From: an uncultured Bacteroidia bacterium
GTDB lineage: Bacteria; Bacteroidota; Bacteroidia; Bacteroidales; UBA932
Assembly (NCBI GenBank): GCA_902784785.1
Contig: CACZWF010000010.1
Location: forward strand, 40,865 to 104,864
DNA length: 64,000 nt
Direction of reading: 5' to 3'
Shown: piece after piece, positions 1 through 8,169 of the stretch
Position numbering within the stretch: position 1 is the stretch's first letter
How the letters are laid out: every line of letters begins with the position of its first letter
The notes under the pieces: generated by a model
Seen by the model: only the letters and a program-made list of their open reading frames with translations
Databases searched by the model: none
What the model was told of the DNA's origin: nothing
Program-made: the position numbers and the translations under genes

Positions 1-1414
1 CGATGGTCGCGCACAAATTGGCCAGATGCAAAGGCGTACAGCCGAGTTCTCCCTGACCGATGGACAGCGAAAGGATGGTATGCGCCTTCCAGGCATTCTT
101 GCCATAATAGCGGTCGTAATAGGATGCCTGCGGGATGAAACCGCCCAACTCGGAGGGAAAATCGCTACCCAGCTTTTTCCCGAAGCCGAAACTTTCCACA
201 TAGTTCCGCCACTGCGTAAACGCGTCTCCGGAAGTCCCATAGGCCGGATTGTCGATGAGGTCCTTGAACACATAGCAGAAATAGGCGTTGCAAGACATCA
301 TGATTGCCTCGTTCATATTGATGGGAGAACGATGATTATGGCAGCCCAGGCGGCTGCTTTTCCCATAATGATAACCGGCGTGGCAGGGATAGAGCATGGA
401 AGGTTTCAGCACGCCTTCCTCCATCCCGATCAACGCATTGACCAGTTTGAAGACCGATCCCGGCGGGTAAGCAGCCTGCACCGCCCGGTTGAACATCGGT
501 TTGTAGGGATTGGCCGCGATTTCTTTGTAATGCGAACCGATGTCCGCCAGGCACTCCACATCGATGCCCGGACTGGAAACCAGGGTCAGGATCTCGCCGG
601 TCGAGGGTTCGATGGCCACCAGCGAACCCACTTTGTTCTTCATCAGTTGCTGGCCATAGTGCTGAAGGGGATGAGGTGGTGGAAGGTGCTGCTGGCGGGC
701 AGGCATTTTTCTGCCTGCACGGCAGCAGCCACCTTCCCTCCGGCGGGATAAGCAATAAGGAACCCCGATGCGTCCCCGGGAATCCCGATAGAAAATCTTT
801 TCTCCCTTTTCTCCCCGCAGCAGACTTTCATACGAAGACTCAAGTCCCGTTTTGCCGGCATAGTCCCCGCTCTTGTACTCGGGATGTGCCTTGATATAAG
901 CCGCATCCACCTCGCTGATATAGCCCAGCAGGTTCCCCCCGGCGTTATAAGGGTATTGGCGCAGGCTGCGGGCCTGGCCGGAAAAGCCGGGAAAGCGATA
1001 GGATATCTCCTCGAAACGCATATAGGTCTCTTCCGGCAACTTGGGAAACATCACGACACTGCGGTAGCCGATGATGCGCCGGGACTTGCGGGAGGTGTAT
1101 TCCGCCACCTTCTTCTTGATGAGCTCCGGCTCCACGCCCAGCACCTGACTCAGCAGCAAGGTGTCGAAAGGCTCGAGCGCCGAAGGGGTACAGAGCAGGT
1201 CGTAACAAATCTTGTTGCCCACCAGAATCTGGCCGTTGCGGTCGTAGATGATGCCCCGGAGCGGATAGACGGGGATATGCGCCATGGAATTGTTGAGCGC
1301 ATCCGTCTTATAACTATCATCGACAATCTGAATATAAAAAATGCGCCCCAGCAGAATCAGTGCCGCCACCACCAGGGCGACGAGCATCCGGGTATGACGC
1401 GTAGGCTCGGTCAT
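1..1414 (-). CDS. mrdA: Penicillin-binding protein 2, peptidoglycan transpeptidase (3' end outside window)
   Basis: Elongasome DD-transpeptidase that cross-links lateral-wall peptidoglycan in the periplasm. The start ATG (1414-1412) overlaps the mreD stop as ATGA. An N-terminal membrane anchor (about residues 9-27) is followed by the dimerisation domain and the transpeptidase domain. The active-site serine is residue 320 in GSVFK, and the SxN motif (SCN) lies near residue 375. The KTG motif must lie beyond the left edge. About 471 codons are visible. Odd point: codons for roughly residues 225-255 (about 655-745) read as a Cys/Arg/Gln/Pro-rich stretch instead of the usual linker and TID-type strand, and this stretch coincides with a 25 bp inverted repeat. 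The frame stays open and recovers at PLQHYGQQLM. Family and operon position are clear; integrity of that stretch is not. Confidence 0.9.
   Translation of the reverse strand, partial: MTEPTRHTRMLVALVVAALILLGRIFYIQIVDDSYKTDALNNSMAHIPVYPLRGIIYDRNGQILVGNKICYDLLCTPSALEPFDTLLLSQVLGVEPELIKKKVAEYTSRKSRRIIGYRSVVMFPKLPEETYMRFEEISYRFPGFSGQARSLRQYPYNAGGNLLGYISEVDAAYIKAHPEYKSGDYAGKTGLESSYESLLRGEKGEKIFYRDSRGRIGVPYCLSRRREGGCCRAGRKMPARQQHLPPPHPLQHYGQQLMKNKVGSLVAIEPSTGEILTLVSSPGIDVECLADIGSHYKEIAANPYKPMFNRAVQAAYPPGSVFKLVNALIGMEEGVLKPSMLYPCHAGYHYGKSSRLGCHNHRSPINMNEAIMMSCNAYFCYVFKDLIDNPAYGTSGDAFTQWRNYVESFGFGKKLGSDFPSELGGFIPQASYYDRYYGKNAWKAHTILSLSIGQGELGCTPLHLANLCATI
681..737. repeat. Imperfect inverted repeat inside pbp2
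   Basis: Arms at about 681-705 and 712-737 are complementary over roughly 25 bases with one unpaired base and two mismatches, separated by a short T-rich loop. It lies in the pbp2 coding region exactly where the protein stops resembling the family. It may be a small palindromic insertion, or the footprint of an assembly or foldback error. Confidence 0.8.
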
Positions 1415-1911
1415 TTCTCCAGAAATGCCAGTAAAACAGGGACGGACAGCAGCAGGTCAAGGGGCAGGGAGCACGCAAAGGTGGACAGACAGGCCCAGAA
1501 ACTTCTCTCACCGGCCGCATCCACCGCCACATACAGCAACAGGAAAAGGGCCGTGAGAATCAGCACACACCCGAAAATACGCACCAGTCCCCATTTGCGC
1601 CAGGAAATACTCTCTCCCCGGGTGACCAGTTCCTCATTGAACAAACGGACCAGCAGGAAACGACGTACCAGGGCGACCGGCACCAGAGAAAAGGCATTGA
1701 GCCCGAGGATGCCGTCCGCGAAGAAATCGACGGCCAGCCCGCTCACGAAAGCCACCAGCATCAGACGAAGGGTAGACCGATCGGTAGGCAGACAGAAAAT
1801 CATCGCCGGAAGCAGCGTCAGCACACACCAAGGCCCCGTCTGGAACAGATAACTGATCAGCACCTGCGCCAGCACCATCAAAAAGAAGAGGAAGGATACG
1901 CTGCGGTTCAT
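1411..1911 (-). CDS. mreD: Rod shape-determining protein MreD
   Basis: Polytopic inner-membrane protein of the rod complex, 166 residues, which is a normal length. Hydrophobic helices run through the sequence from about residue 5 (FLFFLMVLAQVLISYLF) to the C-terminal LLSVPVLLAFLEK. It sits between mreC and pbp2, overlapping each by four bases (ATGA), so the operon is translationally coupled. It is assigned by membrane topology and invariant operon position, because the family is poorly conserved in sequence. Confidence 0.88.
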   Translation of the reverse strand: MNRSVSFLFFLMVLAQVLISYLFQTGPWCVLTLLPAMIFCLPTDRSTLRLMLVAFVSGLAVDFFADGILGLNAFSLVPVALVRRFLLVRLFNEELVTRGESISWRKWGLVRIFGCVLILTALFLLLYVAVDAAGERSFWACLSTFACSLPLDLLLSVPVLLAFLEK

Positions 1912-2696
1912 TGTTCCAACTTTTCGATTTCATCCCGCCAGGTCTGCCTGACAACCATTACGTGCCGCAAGCGGGTAGGTTCTTCATAGAGGGCGACTTC
2001 GATCGTTTGCGTTCCATCCTTGGAAAAACGGCTTTCCCCCGTCACGCCCAGAGGAATATCGGGCGGAAACAACCCCGAATAAGGACTGGTGCGGATTTCC
2101 CGGCCGGGAGGAATCACGATATGATGGGGAATCGAGCGGAGGCAGGCGCCGTTCCGGCCTTTCCCATCCCACACCAACGGACCGGTGACACCCGTACTGT
2201 CTTCCCGGACACTGAGGGTCATCCCGACACTGAAAAAGGAACGGACATAACTGTAATGAGGAGTAACCGCATCCACGATACCGACCACGCCCCGGGGCGT
2301 AATCACGCCGCAGTTGACGCTTATGCCATCCACCGAGCCCTTATCCAGCAAATAATAACTATGACTTCCCTTGAACTGGTGCTTGGCGATCTGCGCCGGC
2401 AGGTAGGTCCAGGCCTCGGTACGAAGCACCGGAGACTCCGCTTCCCCGGCCATCATCTGCATCAGGGCCAGGTTCTGCTGAGCCAGCAGTTCATTCTCTG
2501 CCCGTAGATGGAAGTAGCGACCCACGTTCTCGAGACCACCCCCAATGAAGGCGGTGACCGAATGAGCCATCCCTCCCATCCAGGTACGCTGGACTTCGGA
2601 ACTGACTCCCACCATTGCCAATGCAGCCACCTCCATCAAGATGAAAGCGGCTGCATCGATCCAATGTCGACGGGTATTCGTACTCCCTGCTGACAT
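1908..2696 (-). CDS. mreC: Rod shape-determining protein MreC
   Basis: Bitopic periplasmic scaffold linking MreB filaments to PBP2. The chosen ATG (2696-2694) overlaps the mreB stop as TGATG, giving 262 residues; an upstream in-frame ATG at 2747 would lie well inside mreB. There is one transmembrane segment at about residues 14-32 (AAFILMEVAALAMVGVSS), then a coiled-coil-like stretch (about 55-75, LRAENELLAQQNLALMQ), then the beta domain with GVVGIVD. All four mre/pbp genes are packed without spacers, indicating one transcript. Confidence 0.92.
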   Translation of the reverse strand: MSAGSTNTRRHWIDAAAFILMEVAALAMVGVSSEVQRTWMGGMAHSVTAFIGGGLENVGRYFHLRAENELLAQQNLALMQMMAGEAESPVLRTEAWTYLPAQIAKHQFKGSHSYYLLDKGSVDGISVNCGVITPRGVVGIVDAVTPHYSYVRSFFSVGMTLSVREDSTGVTGPLVWDGKGRNGACLRSIPHHIVIPPGREIRTSPYSGLFPPDIPLGVTGESRFSKDGTQTIEVALYEEPTRLRHVMVVRQTWRDEIEKLEQ

Positions 2697-3727
2697 CAGC
2701 GCATCAAGAATGAAAAATATTTCTGCGTATCTTTCAAAGCGATGCAAGTACCACGGGCCACGGCCTTGAGCGGGTCTTCCGCCACGTGGAAAGGAATATT
2801 CATTTTATCAGAGAAACGAGCGGCCAGACCGCGCAGCAAAGCGCCGCCGCCAGCCAGCCAGATACCATCTGCCACGATATCGGAATAATGCTCGGGCGGG
2901 GTCTGCTCCAGCACGTGAATGATGGCCTGCTCCAGTTTGCTGATGGTCTTGTCCAGACAATGGGCGATTTCTTCGTAGGTCACCACCGCTTCCACGGGCC
3001 GGGCCGTCATCATATTGGGGCCGACCACCCGGAACGGTTCGGGGACCTCTTCGGAAGGCAGATTCGGAATCACGGCGCCCACCGCGCACTTGATTTCCTC
3101 GGCCGTCACCTCTCCTACCTTGAGGCTGTACTGCTGACGCATATAGTCCTGAATGTCTTTCGTGAACGCATCACCGGCCGTACGCACGCTGTCTTGGACC
3201 ACGATGCCGCCGAGCGAAATCACGGCAATCTCCGTCGTACCGCCTCCGATATCCACCACCATATTGCCTTTGGGCTCCAGCACATTCAGGCCGATCCCCA
3301 ATGCGGAAGCCATCGGTTCGAAAACCAGATAGATGTCACGGCCGCCGGCGTGCTCAGTAGAGTCACGCACCGCACGGATTTCCACCTCCGTCGAACCGGC
3401 GGGGATACCGATCACCATCTTGATGCTGGGATTGATGATGAACTTGCGGTTTTCGTTCACCTTGCGGATGAAACTGCGGATCATCAATTCCGCCGCGTTA
3501 AAGTCAGCAATTACACCGTCTTTCAAGGGACGGATGGTTTCAATGCCGGGGTTGGTCCTTCCGTGCATCCGCTTGGCCTCACGGCCATAGGCCACACAAC
3601 GCCCCGTCGCTTTTTCGATGGCCACAATGCTGGGTTCGTCCAAAACCACCTGATCATTCTGATAGATGACGGTGTTGGCGGTACCCAAATCGATGGCCAG
3701 TTCTTGTGTCAAAAAGGAAAATGCCAT
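2696..3727 (-). CDS. mreB: Rod shape-determining protein MreB
   Basis: Actin-like ATPase that organises lateral wall synthesis on the cytoplasmic face of the membrane; 343 residues, full length. The actin-fold nucleotide motifs are present: AIDLGTANTVIY near residues 12-23, DIGGGTTEIAV near residue 160, and LAGGGALLRG near residue 290. It is the first gene of mreB-mreC-mreD-pbp2, with a TAACTTTA promoter element about 20 bases upstream of the start. Confidence 0.98.
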   Translation of the reverse strand: MAFSFLTQELAIDLGTANTVIYQNDQVVLDEPSIVAIEKATGRCVAYGREAKRMHGRTNPGIETIRPLKDGVIADFNAAELMIRSFIRKVNENRKFIINPSIKMVIGIPAGSTEVEIRAVRDSTEHAGGRDIYLVFEPMASALGIGLNVLEPKGNMVVDIGGGTTEIAVISLGGIVVQDSVRTAGDAFTKDIQDYMRQQYSLKVGEVTAEEIKCAVGAVIPNLPSEEVPEPFRVVGPNMMTARPVEAVVTYEEIAHCLDKTISKLEQAIIHVLEQTPPEHYSDIVADGIWLAGGGALLRGLAARFSDKMNIPFHVAEDPLKAVARGTCIALKDTQKYFSFLMR

Positions 3728-3745
3728 ATTGCGTCAAAATTTGTG

Positions 3746-3753
3746 TAAAGTTA
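3746..3753 (-). promoter_or_regulatory. -7 element of the mreB operon
   Basis: Reads TAACTTTA on the minus strand, one mismatch from the Bacteroidota TAnnTTTG consensus, just upstream of the mreB ATG. The upstream -33 box is not clear. Confidence 0.5.
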
Positions 3754-3792
3754 CAAAAAAATAACGCTTGTAAAAAGAAAAAAAGAAGAAAA

Positions 3793-4506
3793 TTAATGTG
3801 TACTCAAAATGGCTTCGGCGAGGCGCATATCCTCGGGGGTCGTCAGCTTGATATTCAGGCGCTCGCCGGGGACGTACAGAATGTTTTTCTGCAGATTTTT
3901 CTTTTGAACATAGCGTTCAACGACCGAGGCGTCATCCGTAAAATCCTGTTCGAAAGGCAGGGTGTAAGCCGCTTTGAGCAGGGCGGCGTCGAAAATTTGC
4001 GGGGTCTGGACGGCATAAAGTTCCGAACGGGGCGGCAGTGCTTTCCCGGAAGAATGGCCGATGCCGTCCCGGGCTTGCAGACAGCGTAACGTATCCACCG
4101 CCGGCAGGCAGGGAACCACGCCGTCAGCCGTTTCCGCGCGCCGGAACAGCTCTTTTACCAATGCTTCGCTGATCAAAGGACGGACTCCGTCGTGAATGGC
4201 CACCGTCGCCTCGTCGGGAATATGTGCCAAGGCGTTTTGTACGGAATGAAAGCGCGTCAGCCCTCCTTCCACAAAGGTCTGGGGATAAAAAAAGCGATGT
4301 TGCGCACACAGATCCCGCCAATACTCCCGCCACTCCATAGGCAGCACCGTCACCACATGGATGCCCGGCACGGCTTTGCGGAACACATCGATGGTCCGCA
4401 GTAGAACGACGCGGCCATCCAGCAACAGAAACTGCTTGGGAAGCTCGCCGCCCATCCGAAGACCGCTGCCACCGGCAACGACAAGCAGATAAAGGGGGCC
4501 GGCCAT
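3793..4506 (-). CDS. ispD: 2-C-methyl-D-erythritol 4-phosphate cytidylyltransferase
   Basis: Third step of the non-mevalonate isoprenoid pathway: transfers CMP from CTP to methylerythritol phosphate in the cytoplasm. 237 residues, normal length. The nucleotide-binding N-terminus reads VAGGSGLRMGGELPKQF (about 10-26), with HDGVRP near residue 105, QTPQIF near 167 and a C-terminal TTPEDM motif typical of IspD. The gene follows queF with one base between the two coding regions, so they are probably cotranscribed. Confidence 0.95.
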   Translation of the reverse strand: MAGPLYLLVVAGGSGLRMGGELPKQFLLLDGRVVLLRTIDVFRKAVPGIHVVTVLPMEWREYWRDLCAQHRFFYPQTFVEGGLTRFHSVQNALAHIPDEATVAIHDGVRPLISEALVKELFRRAETADGVVPCLPAVDTLRCLQARDGIGHSSGKALPPRSELYAVQTPQIFDAALLKAAYTLPFEQDFTDDASVVERYVQKKNLQKNILYVPGERLNIKLTTPEDMRLAEAILSTH

Positions 4507-4507
4507 C

Positions 4508-4966
4508 TTATTCCCTTTCGCTCAAACGTTTGAAGGCCACGTCCTCCCATTTCGTGCCGGGACGGCCGTAATTGGCGTAGGGGTGGATGCTGATGCCCCC
4601 GCGCGGGGTGAAGAAGCCGGTGACTTCGATATATTTGGGCGCCATCAATGCGATGAGGTCCTTCATAATCATATTGACGCAATCCTCGTGGAAAGCCCCG
4701 CAGTTGCGGAAACTGCCCAGATAGAGTTTGAGACTTTTGCTCTCGACCATCCGTTCGCCGGGCACATAACAGATACGGATTTCCGCAAAGTCCGGCTGGC
4801 CGGTGATGGGGCATACGCTGGTGAATTCCGGACAATTGAAACGCACCCAGTAATCGTTGTCCTTATGCTGGTTCTCAAAGGCCTCCAGCAAGTTCGGAGC
4901 ATAACTGTGGATATATTGGCTATCGTGCCCCAAGGCCTTCAGCCCTTCGTCTTTTCTGTTTCCCAT
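4508..4966 (-). CDS. queF: NADPH-dependent 7-cyano-7-deazaguanine reductase
   Basis: Reduces preQ0 to preQ1 in queuosine biosynthesis. 152 residues, the unimodular short QueF type. The catalytic cysteine is Cys52 in the [11 protein letters not shown] context with Asp59 after it; the NADPH/substrate motif [14 protein letters not shown] begins at residue 75, and the substrate-binding His93-Glu94 pair follows. It is divergently transcribed from the hydrolase gene and is probably cotranscribed with ispD. Confidence 0.95.
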   Translation of the reverse strand: MGNRKDEGLKALGHDSQYIHSYAPNLLEAFENQHKDNDYWVRFNCPEFTSVCPITGQPDFAEIRICYVPGERMVESKSLKLYLGSFRNCGAFHEDCVNMIMKDLIALMAPKYIEVTGFFTPRGGISIHPYANYGRPGTKWEDVAFKRLSERE

Positions 4967-4990
4967 GGCAGTAAATTCTCACGTGAGCGG

Positions 4991-4998
4991 CAAAGTTA
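4991..4998 (-). promoter_or_regulatory. -7 element of queF-ispD
   Basis: A perfect TAACTTTG lies on the minus strand about 25 bases before the queF ATG. No convincing -33 box was seen. It faces away from the promoter of the hydrolase operon. Confidence 0.55.
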
Positions 4999-5021
4999 AG
5001 GTTTTTTTAAAAGTAAAAGCT

Positions 5022-5029
5022 TATATTTG
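5022..5029 (+). promoter_or_regulatory. -7 element of the hydrolase/outer-membrane operon
   Basis: TATATTTG matches TAnnTTTG and lies 17 bases before the ATG at 5047, so the leader would be very short. It lies in an AT-rich divergent intergenic region. Confidence 0.55.
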
Positions 5030-5046
5030 TAACAAAATTTAAAACT

Positions 5047-6000
5047 ATGAAAAAATTTTTGATCATTTTCGGCAGCATTATCGCCGTCCTGCTCGTTGTT
5101 TTATGCATCGCAGGTAATTACATGTGCTCTTACGCCTTGCTACCCCAGGAACACGGGGATGATTTCGAGGGTGACCGCGCCAAAACCGAAGGTCGCTACC
5201 CCGGCATCATGGCCTGGTACGACAGTCTCCGCACGAACGGCCTCATTCGCGACACGACCCTGATTGGCGAAGGTGGGTACAAATTGTACGCCTTCTTCTC
5301 CGACGCCCAGCGTCCCGAGAGCGCCGAAGGAACGGCCGTCGTCGTCCACGGCTACACCGACAACCACATCTGCTTCCTCAACCTTGTGCGGATGTACCGC
5401 GACTCCCTCAACTACAACGTGATGGTTCCCGACCTGCATTTCCACGGCCTGTCCGAAGGACGCGCCGTACAGATGGGCTGGCTGGACCGTCTGGATGTCA
5501 AGCGTTTCGGAGAATTGGCCCACGACATCTGGGGACAGGACTTCATGGTCGTCCACGGCGTGTCGATGGGTGCCGCCACCACGATGATGCTCAGCGGAGA
5601 CGAACTGCCCGACTACTACAAAGCCTTCGTGGAAGACTGCGGCTACAGTTCGGTCTGGGACCAGTTCGCCCACAACCTCAAAGACTCTTTCGGCCTGCCG
5701 ACCTTCCCCATTCTCGACTGCGCCAGCCTCGCCTGCAAGATTCGCTACGGCTGGGGATTCAAAGAAGCCTCTTCCGTCGCCCAGTTGGCCAAATGTACGC
5801 GCCCGATGCTCTTCATCCACGGCGACGCGGATGATTTCGTGGTTTTTGAAAACCTGCAGAAGAACTACGACGCCAAAGTCAACGGCTACAAGGAAATGTG
5901 GGTGGCGGAAGGCTCCGAACACGCAATGGCCTACCGCGACCATCCCGCCGAATACGTCGCCCACGTCCGGGCCTTTTTGAAAACCGTTAAAGAACTGTAA
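5047..6000 (+). CDS. Alpha/beta hydrolase, membrane-anchored or exported
   Basis: Serine hydrolase of the alpha/beta fold, 317 residues. An N-terminal hydrophobic segment (about 4-22) should anchor it in the membrane or export it. The nucleophile elbow GVSMGA places the serine at residue 173; the acid is Asp260 or Asp262 in HGDADDF, and the general base is His292 in SEHAMAY. A VVHGYTDN oxyanion-type motif lies near residue 100. Its stop overlaps the start of the next gene (TAATG), so the two are translationally coupled. The substrate cannot be told from sequence; esterase or peptidase are both possible. Confidence 0.9.
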   Translation: MKKFLIIFGSIIAVLLVVLCIAGNYMCSYALLPQEHGDDFEGDRAKTEGRYPGIMAWYDSLRTNGLIRDTTLIGEGGYKLYAFFSDAQRPESAEGTAVVVHGYTDNHICFLNLVRMYRDSLNYNVMVPDLHFHGLSEGRAVQMGWLDRLDVKRFGELAHDIWGQDFMVVHGVSMGAATTMMLSGDELPDYYKAFVEDCGYSSVWDQFAHNLKDSFGLPTFPILDCASLACKIRYGWGFKEASSVAQLAKCTRPMLFIHGDADDFVVFENLQKNYDAKVNGYKEMWVAEGSEHAMAYRDHPAEYVAHVRAFLKTVKEL

Positions 6001-7463
6001 TGATGAAAAATATCTTTTTGCTGGCCGGCATCCTTTGCCTGGCGGCCTCTCCTGTCCTATTCGCCCAAGAAGATACAACCCACTCTGCCACACCCCCGAA
6101 AGAGGAGAAAGAAGTGAAGAAAGGCTGGGCGTTCGGCGCGTTCCCTTGCGCCACCTACTCCAACGATATGGGCTTCCAGTACGGCGCCTTCGGAGACATT
6201 TATTATTACGGCGACGGAAGCACCTACCCCGACCCCCTGCACAAAATCAGCCTGGAGGTCTCGCACTACACCAAAGGCCGCACCCGCGCCTATCTTGCCT
6301 ACGACAGCAAGTACCTGATTCCCAATATGCGTATCACTGCGTCCGCGACCTATGTCAACGACCCGCTCTACCTGTTCTACGGATTCAACGGCGGTGCATC
6401 ACCCTATTACAAGGAATTGGATGCCAACAAAAAGTTTTACCAGACTTCCCTCTATGACAAATGGGGAGCCTTCCTGCCGATGGGCATTCCCCCCGTCCCT
6501 TCCGCCGCCGATGCCGATGGTTCTTTGGGTATTTCCTACTACCACATGCGGCGCGATATGGTCCGCATCCTCGCCGACTTCCAAGGGAACATTACCGAGC
6601 ACTTCAAATGGGCGGCAGGTATCAGCTACTGGTACTTCAAGATGGCAGACTACGACGGCAGCAAATACCGCTACAATCCGGCCGCCACGATGTATCGCCA
6701 CTACTGCGAGAACGGTCTGATCGAGGAAAAGGAAGCAACGGGCGGGCACCGGCTCGAACTCAAGGCCGGTCTGGTCTATGACAGCCGGGACCTGGAAGCC
6801 GCGCCTAATAAGGGAATCTGGGCCGAACTCTATTTCAACGGTTCGCCTTCCGTGACCGGAGACGGCTATCATTACCTCAAACTGAACGCCCATTTCCGCC
6901 ACTATGTCCGCATCCCAGTCGGCTTCATCAAAGCAGGCGACCCGGTCTTCGCCTACCACATCGCCTACCAGGGAACCATCGCCGGACGTACGCCCTATTA
7001 TATGCAGCAGAACATCACCTCCCTCATCCTCAAGCAGATGATTTCCGAGGGCTTCGGCAGCTACAACACCGTGCGCGGCACCTACTCCAACCGTCTCATC
7101 GCCGACGGCTACGCCTGGGCCAACCTTGAGTTACGCATCAAATTCTGGAGTTTCAAACTCTGGAAACAATACTTCTACCTGGCGACCAATCCCTTCTTCG
7201 ACGTCGGTATGATCACCCAGGCATACCGTCTGGAAAAAATGGCGACGCTGCCGGAAATGAGCGCCGTCGCCGCCATCAACGGATTCACCGACACGATGAA
7301 GTTCCTGAAAGCCAAAACCTTCGAACCCGTTTACACGGCCGGTATCGGCCTTAAACTGGCCTGGAACCAGAACTTCATCATCTCCGCCGAGTTCGCCCAC
7401 AACTTCAACAAAGGCCTCGGCGACCCCGTTTACATCTCCATCGGCACCAACTACTCCTTTTAA
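6000..7463 (+). CDS. Outer-membrane beta-barrel protein, BamA/TamA (surface antigen) like
   Basis: 487 residues with a signal peptide (about 1-22, cleaved near LFAQ). The mature part is rich in alternating aromatic beta strands and ends in phenylalanine (GTNYSF), the classic outer-membrane insertion signal. The repeated pattern of tyrosines and glycines and the late segment ISAEFAHNFNKGLGDPVYISIG resemble the 16-strand D15/surface-antigen barrel without POTRA domains. It starts with tandem ATG codons overlapping the hydrolase stop. A lipid- or protein-handling role is possible, but no function is proven. Confidence 0.75.
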   Translation: MMKNIFLLAGILCLAASPVLFAQEDTTHSATPPKEEKEVKKGWAFGAFPCATYSNDMGFQYGAFGDIYYYGDGSTYPDPLHKISLEVSHYTKGRTRAYLAYDSKYLIPNMRITASATYVNDPLYLFYGFNGGASPYYKELDANKKFYQTSLYDKWGAFLPMGIPPVPSAADADGSLGISYYHMRRDMVRILADFQGNITEHFKWAAGISYWYFKMADYDGSKYRYNPAATMYRHYCENGLIEEKEATGGHRLELKAGLVYDSRDLEAAPNKGIWAELYFNGSPSVTGDGYHYLKLNAHFRHYVRIPVGFIKAGDPVFAYHIAYQGTIAGRTPYYMQQNITSLILKQMISEGFGSYNTVRGTYSNRLIADGYAWANLELRIKFWSFKLWKQYFYLATNPFFDVGMITQAYRLEKMATLPEMSAVAAINGFTDTMKFLKAKTFEPVYTAGIGLKLAWNQNFIISAEFAHNFNKGLGDPVYISIGTNYSF

Positions 7464-7472
7464 TCTCCCGAT

Positions 7473-8147
7473 ATGAAAAAACTCGTCTCTCTTTTGCTGG
7501 TTCTGACCTTAAGCGCGGGCGCGTTCCAAGCATATGCGGAAGCCTCCCAAACAGACTCTGTCGCTCGTAAGGCAGAACCGTTCCAACTCGACCTCTATCA
7601 TACCTACCCCAATGACATCGCCATCAATTATGGCGTGGCCTCTGTCCAGACTTTCGTCTCCCTGATTGCCGAAACGATGATGATCATTCCGACGGCCATC
7701 GGCGGGATGCAGTTCGACGGCTTTTATTCGACCGGCTCCATCGGTGTCAGTTACTACCGGAGCCTCGGGAAAACGGTTTCCGTCGGCGGAGTCGTCAATT
7801 ACAACCGGGTATTTTCCAACTTCCACGACAAAGACAACCCGGCCATTACCGGAAATTTCGCGATGAACTGGGTCGTTGTGATGGCCACCGCCAAGTTCTA
7901 CTGGTTCAAGAAGCCCGGCGTCGCGATGTACTCCAAAGTCGGGCTGGGGGCTGGAATGCTCATAAACCGATTCACCAAGAAAGAGGCCGACGGAACGAGA
8001 GCCGCCAGCCCGTTGACTGTAGGCTGGGCGCCCGCCGCGCAACTTTCCGCGGTCGGTGTCGAATTCGGCGGCCAGTTCCGGGGGTTCGCCGAACTGGGCA
8101 TCGGAATGGAGGGAATCCTCAACCTCGGCGTCAAATACTATTTCTAG
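7473..8147 (+). CDS. Small outer-membrane beta-barrel protein, unknown function
   Basis: 224 residues. A signal peptide (about 1-22, cleaved near AYA) is followed by short amphipathic beta strands, and the protein ends in YYF, as expected for a barrel substrate of BAM. It lies 9 bases after the preceding barrel gene and is probably in the same operon. The stop is TAG, one of several normal TAG stops in this window. No family recognised. Confidence 0.7.
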   Translation: MKKLVSLLLVLTLSAGAFQAYAEASQTDSVARKAEPFQLDLYHTYPNDIAINYGVASVQTFVSLIAETMMIIPTAIGGMQFDGFYSTGSIGVSYYRSLGKTVSVGGVVNYNRVFSNFHDKDNPAITGNFAMNWVVVMATAKFYWFKKPGVAMYSKVGLGAGMLINRFTKKEADGTRAASPLTVGWAPAAQLSAVGVEFGGQFRGFAELGIGMEGILNLGVKYYF

Positions 8148-8169
8148 CAGATTTTAGTTCCTACCAAAG

